A stretch of DNA of 64,000 nt, taken from positions 22,347 through 86,346 of the forward strand of contig JAACPW010000015.1 in NCBI GenBank assembly GCA_009995225.1, in the 5' to 3' direction. Under the pieces are notes generated by a model. That model was not told the DNA's origin, did no database searches, and was given only the letters and a program-made list of their open reading frames with translations. The translations under genes and the position numbers were made by a program. This document shows, in pieces, positions 62,280 to 64,000 of this stretch; position 1 is the first letter of the stretch; each line of letters starts with the position of its first letter. Origin of the DNA: Sphingomonadales bacterium (GTDB lineage: Bacteria > Pseudomonadota > Alphaproteobacteria > Sphingomonadales > Sphingomonadaceae).

Positions 62280-63203
62280 TTATTCCTGACTGGCAGATGA
62301 AGCGACAGGTTTTGCTTTGGCCAATTGCCGCTCCCGCCATGCGATCAGCAATCCGGCCGCGATTATCAGCGGCGCACCGACCCACAGGCTTGCGGGCGCG
62401 GCGCGTTCGAACACATAAAACCCATACAGGCTTGCCCATAGCAATGCGGTGTAATCCATCAGCAGGATCACGGCGGCCGACCCGAAGCGTAGCGATGTCG
62501 TCAGCAGCATTTGCGCCGCGGCGCCAACCAGTCCCATCCCGAAGATCAGCGCCCAGGTCAGCGGATCATGCGCGGCCATGACGAAGGGCAAGGCGATCGC
62601 GGCAACAGGCAGGCTCAACGCCGCGAACCAGAAGACGATGCTCCAGGGGTTTTCCGTAGTGTTGAGGTCCTGGATCTGGAAACTGATCAGCGCCACCATG
62701 AAAGGGGCTATGAGGCCGACCGCAACGCCTGCCAGCGTCACGCCCTCATGGAGACCTGAAAAGGGCTGCATCGCCACGATCACGCCCGCAAAACCGATCG
62801 CGACCGCGCCCCAACGATAGCGTCCGATGCGTTCGTGGAACAGCACGATTGCGATCAGCACGGCAAAGACGGGCGCGGTGAACCCCAAAGTGGTCGCCTC
62901 GGTCAGCGGCAGCAGCAGCACGGCGCCATAGGTGAACAGCATGCCCAAAAGCCCGCTGGCGGCGCGCCGGGCATGGGCGGGTAGCCGGCGCGTCCTGATA
63001 AGCGCCAGCCGCTGCGTCAGCGCCAGCCCGGTGGCGATCAACACAAGCGTCAGCAATTGCCGCCAGAAAATCAGTTCGATCAGATGCGCGCCGCGTTCCC
63101 CCGCCAGCTTGACCAGCATTCCCATCGTTGCCAGCGCCAGCGCGGCAAGCAATCGCACGCCGAGCGCAAGCAAGGGGCGGGGGCGGGCGATCGAGCCATC
63201 CAT
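62280..63203 (-). CDS. EamA/DMT-superfamily transporter
   Basis: 307 residues with ten predicted membrane helices in two EamA halves (for example LLAALALATMGMLVKLAG, GLLGMLFTYGAVLLLPL, GAVAIGFAGVIVAMQPF, LVGAAAQMLLTTSLRFGSA). Drug/metabolite transporters of this type export amino acids, metabolites or nucleotide sugars. The substrate is not predictable. The C-terminus is cytoplasmic and basic (WRERQLAKAKP). Transcribed alone between the entericidin and the divergent small membrane protein. Confidence 0.93.
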   Translation of the reverse strand: MDGSIARPRPLLALGVRLLAALALATMGMLVKLAGERGAHLIELIFWRQLLTLVLIATGLALTQRLALIRTRRLPAHARRAASGLLGMLFTYGAVLLLPLTEATTLGFTAPVFAVLIAIVLFHERIGRYRWGAVAIGFAGVIVAMQPFSGLHEGVTLAGVAVGLIAPFMVALISFQIQDLNTTENPWSIVFWFAALSLPVAAIALPFVMAAHDPLTWALIFGMGLVGAAAQMLLTTSLRFGSAAVILLMDYTALLWASLYGFYVFERAAPASLWVGAPLIIAAGLLIAWRERQLAKAKPVASSASQE

Positions 63204-63269
63204 CGTATCGGGGCTTGGCCGAGCGGCAGGGATTGCGCAAGCGACGTGCGCGCCTACATGCGAGGCGCC

Positions 63270-63512
63270 ATGGAGATGATCGCCCAGTTCGCCCTGCTCA
63301 GCGATGCCGCGCAGCTTGCCTGGGTGGGCGCGGGTTTGTGGGTAGTGGCGGCGTTCGCCGGCGTGATGGAGCGGCGGCGTGCCAAGCGGCGCGATGTCGC
63401 CCGGCTCGAACAGGTTGGGTGGGTGCCGTGGACAGGTCTGTTCATGCTCGCAGCAATTGCAGGTGGCGGATGCCTGGCAATGAGCCTGCCGGTTGTGATC
63501 GGCGGGCTTTAG
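63270..63512 (+). CDS. Small hypothetical membrane protein
   Basis: 80 residues from the ATG at 63270 (GAGG 5 nt upstream); the frame is open far upstream but overlaps the divergent transporter. Two hydrophobic helices (LAWVGAGLWVVAAFAGVM and WTGLFMLAAIAGGGCLAM) flank a very basic loop (ERRRAKRRDVARLEQ). Not recognised as a family. Its stop precedes the palindromic repeat pair, which may terminate it. Confidence 0.65.
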   Translation: MEMIAQFALLSDAAQLAWVGAGLWVVAAFAGVMERRRAKRRDVARLEQVGWVPWTGLFMLAAIAGGGCLAMSLPVVIGGL

Positions 63513-63537
63513 ACAGGCAAGCTGATGCCCTGGAAAC

Positions 63538-63617
63538 GACGCCGCAGGCGTCGCAAGCGCGACCGCGCGCTGGCCGGTTAGGCCGAACCGCCTGCCTTAC
63601 AGGTAGGCCTCCAAGCC
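63538..63617. repeat. 80-bp palindromic repeat, copy 1
   Basis: First of two tandem copies. It has four consecutive hairpins: GACGCC-GCA-GGCGTC (63538-63552), GCGCG-AC-CGCGC (63557-63568), CGGTT...AACCG (63575-63590) and CCTGCC...GGTAGG with one G-U. The last two of these have mismatches in this copy. Confidence 0.85.
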
Positions 63618-63697
63618 GACGCCAACGGCGTCGCAAGGCCGACCGGCCGCCGACCGGTTAGGCCTAACCGCCTGCCTTACAGGCAGGCCTCAAGATA
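63618..63697. repeat. 80-bp palindromic repeat, copy 2 (runs into the cpaF 3' end)
   Basis: The second copy has the same hairpin order: GACGCC-AAC-GGCGTC (63618-63632), GGCCG-AC-CGGCC (63637-63648), the perfect 16-bp palindrome CGGTTAGGCCTAACCG (63655-63670) and CCTGCC...GGCAGG. The stop codon of cpaF (63677-63679) lies inside the last hairpin, and the repeat covers its final codons. Confidence 0.85.
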
Positions 63698-64000
63698 CGC
63701 CTGATCGAAGCCGAATTGCCGGGCCTTTTCCAGTGTGTAGGGGCGCAGGCCCGAGGCGCGGAATTCGCCAATGATCTTGCCGTCGTCGCTTTCGTCAAGA
63801 TATTCGAACTTGAACAATTCCTGCGTCACGATCACGTCGCCTTCCATCCCGATCACCTCGGTGATGTTGGTGGTGCGGCGCGAACCGTCGCGCAGACGCT
63901 TCACCTGCACGATCAGATCGACTGATTCGGCAATCTGGCGCGAAATGGCTTCCTTGGGGATCTTGATGTCGCCCATCAGGATCATGTTTTCCATACGGCC
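63677..64000 (-). CDS. cpaF: CpaF-family Flp/Tad pilus assembly ATPase, C-terminal part only
   Basis: Only the last 107 codons are in the window; the start is beyond position 64000. The C-terminus ENMILMGDIKIPKEAISRQI, VDLIVQVKRLRDGSRRTTN, and TQELFKFEYLDE is diagnostic of CpaF/TadA, the hexameric secretion ATPase of the Tad (Flp) pilus, a surface-attachment organelle. The end ALYLEACL-like tail (DQAYLEACL) is conserved in alphaproteobacteria. It converges with the small membrane protein, and its stop codon is inside the second repeat copy. Confidence 0.95.
   Translation of the reverse strand, partial: GRMENMILMGDIKIPKEAISRQIAESVDLIVQVKRLRDGSRRTTNITEVIGMEGDVIVTQELFKFEYLDESDDGKIIGEFRASGLRPYTLEKARQFGFDQAYLEACL

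Overview
The window is 64 kb of GC-rich chromosome from an alphaproteobacterium, most likely order Sphingomonadales (Erythrobacteraceae or Sphingomonadaceae type). I infer this from a CcrM-type GANTC adenine methyltransferase, the pckA - chvI/chvG - hprK - rapZ - EIIA(Man) - HPr block that is conserved in alphaproteobacteria, a CpaF-type Tad pilus ATPase, the split three-gene transhydrogenase (pntAA/pntAB/pntB), and protein families common in sphingomonads. The genus cannot be fixed from sequence alone. I see no tRNA, rRNA, CRISPR array, prophage or insertion sequence. Almost all genes have matching high-GC codon use, so this looks like core chromosome with a few accessory patches.

Layout. 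1-9.8 kb: a tightly packed minus-strand operon for five exported proteins: three small DUF11-like secreted proteins, a protein of about 1,716 residues with Ig-like domains and an apparent outer-membrane beta-barrel, and a right-handed beta-helix protein cut by the window start. 10.1-14.8 kb: a small membrane protein, then fmt-truA-dehydrogenase (minus) facing recR and def (plus). 14.8-18 kb: a Csp-like copper storage protein, rmuC and a SpoU rRNA methyltransferase. 17.8-24.3 kb: the nitrogen-type PTS / ChvGI / PckA block. 24.4-31.6 kb: a DUF937-like protein, a HExxH peptidase with repeats, a cyclic-nucleotide-domain/thioredoxin-reductase-like fusion, DUF885, DUF3597 and an alpha/beta hydrolase. 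31.7-34.3 kb: two class V cysteine desulfurases and a 2Fe-2S ferredoxin. 34.3-41.7 kb: a DJ-1/PfpI protein, parC, CCA tRNA nucleotidyltransferase, Nudix, DUF1285, GNAT and a PQQ-type sugar dehydrogenase. 41.7-46.1 kb: rnhB, ccrM, folP and a PhoD-like phosphatase. 46.2-52.5 kb: an SDR, an NtrC-like regulator with a degenerate GAFTGA loop, a 40-residue aa3 oxidase subunit IV-like peptide, the pnt operon with a PH-domain gene inside it, and a lipoprotein. 52.5-55.8 kb: a beta-helix protein, a diheme cytochrome and a hydrolase in one operon. 55.8-64 kb: racemase, dgt, NAD-binding oxidoreductase, ABA4-like, AMP ligase, DUF938, two small lipoproteins (one an entericidin), an EamA transporter, a small membrane protein, a palindrome-rich repeat pair and the C-terminus of CpaF.

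The most notable signals are these. (1) The five-gene surface operon has no function I can name. (2) Two ParB-binding parS palindromes (33620 and 46118) and a perfect DnaA box (42522) suggest a position near the replication origin. (3) Five GANTC sites lie in 164 bp upstream of ccrM itself, beside the DnaA box, which looks like a replication-coupled autoregulatory promoter. (4) An 80-bp repeat pair at 63538-63697 has a hairpin whose two arms changed together between copies. (5) A beta-helix/diheme cytochrome pair matches a known but functionally unassigned two-gene association. (6) The first cysteine desulfurase has no ordinary start codon in front of its conserved N-terminus.
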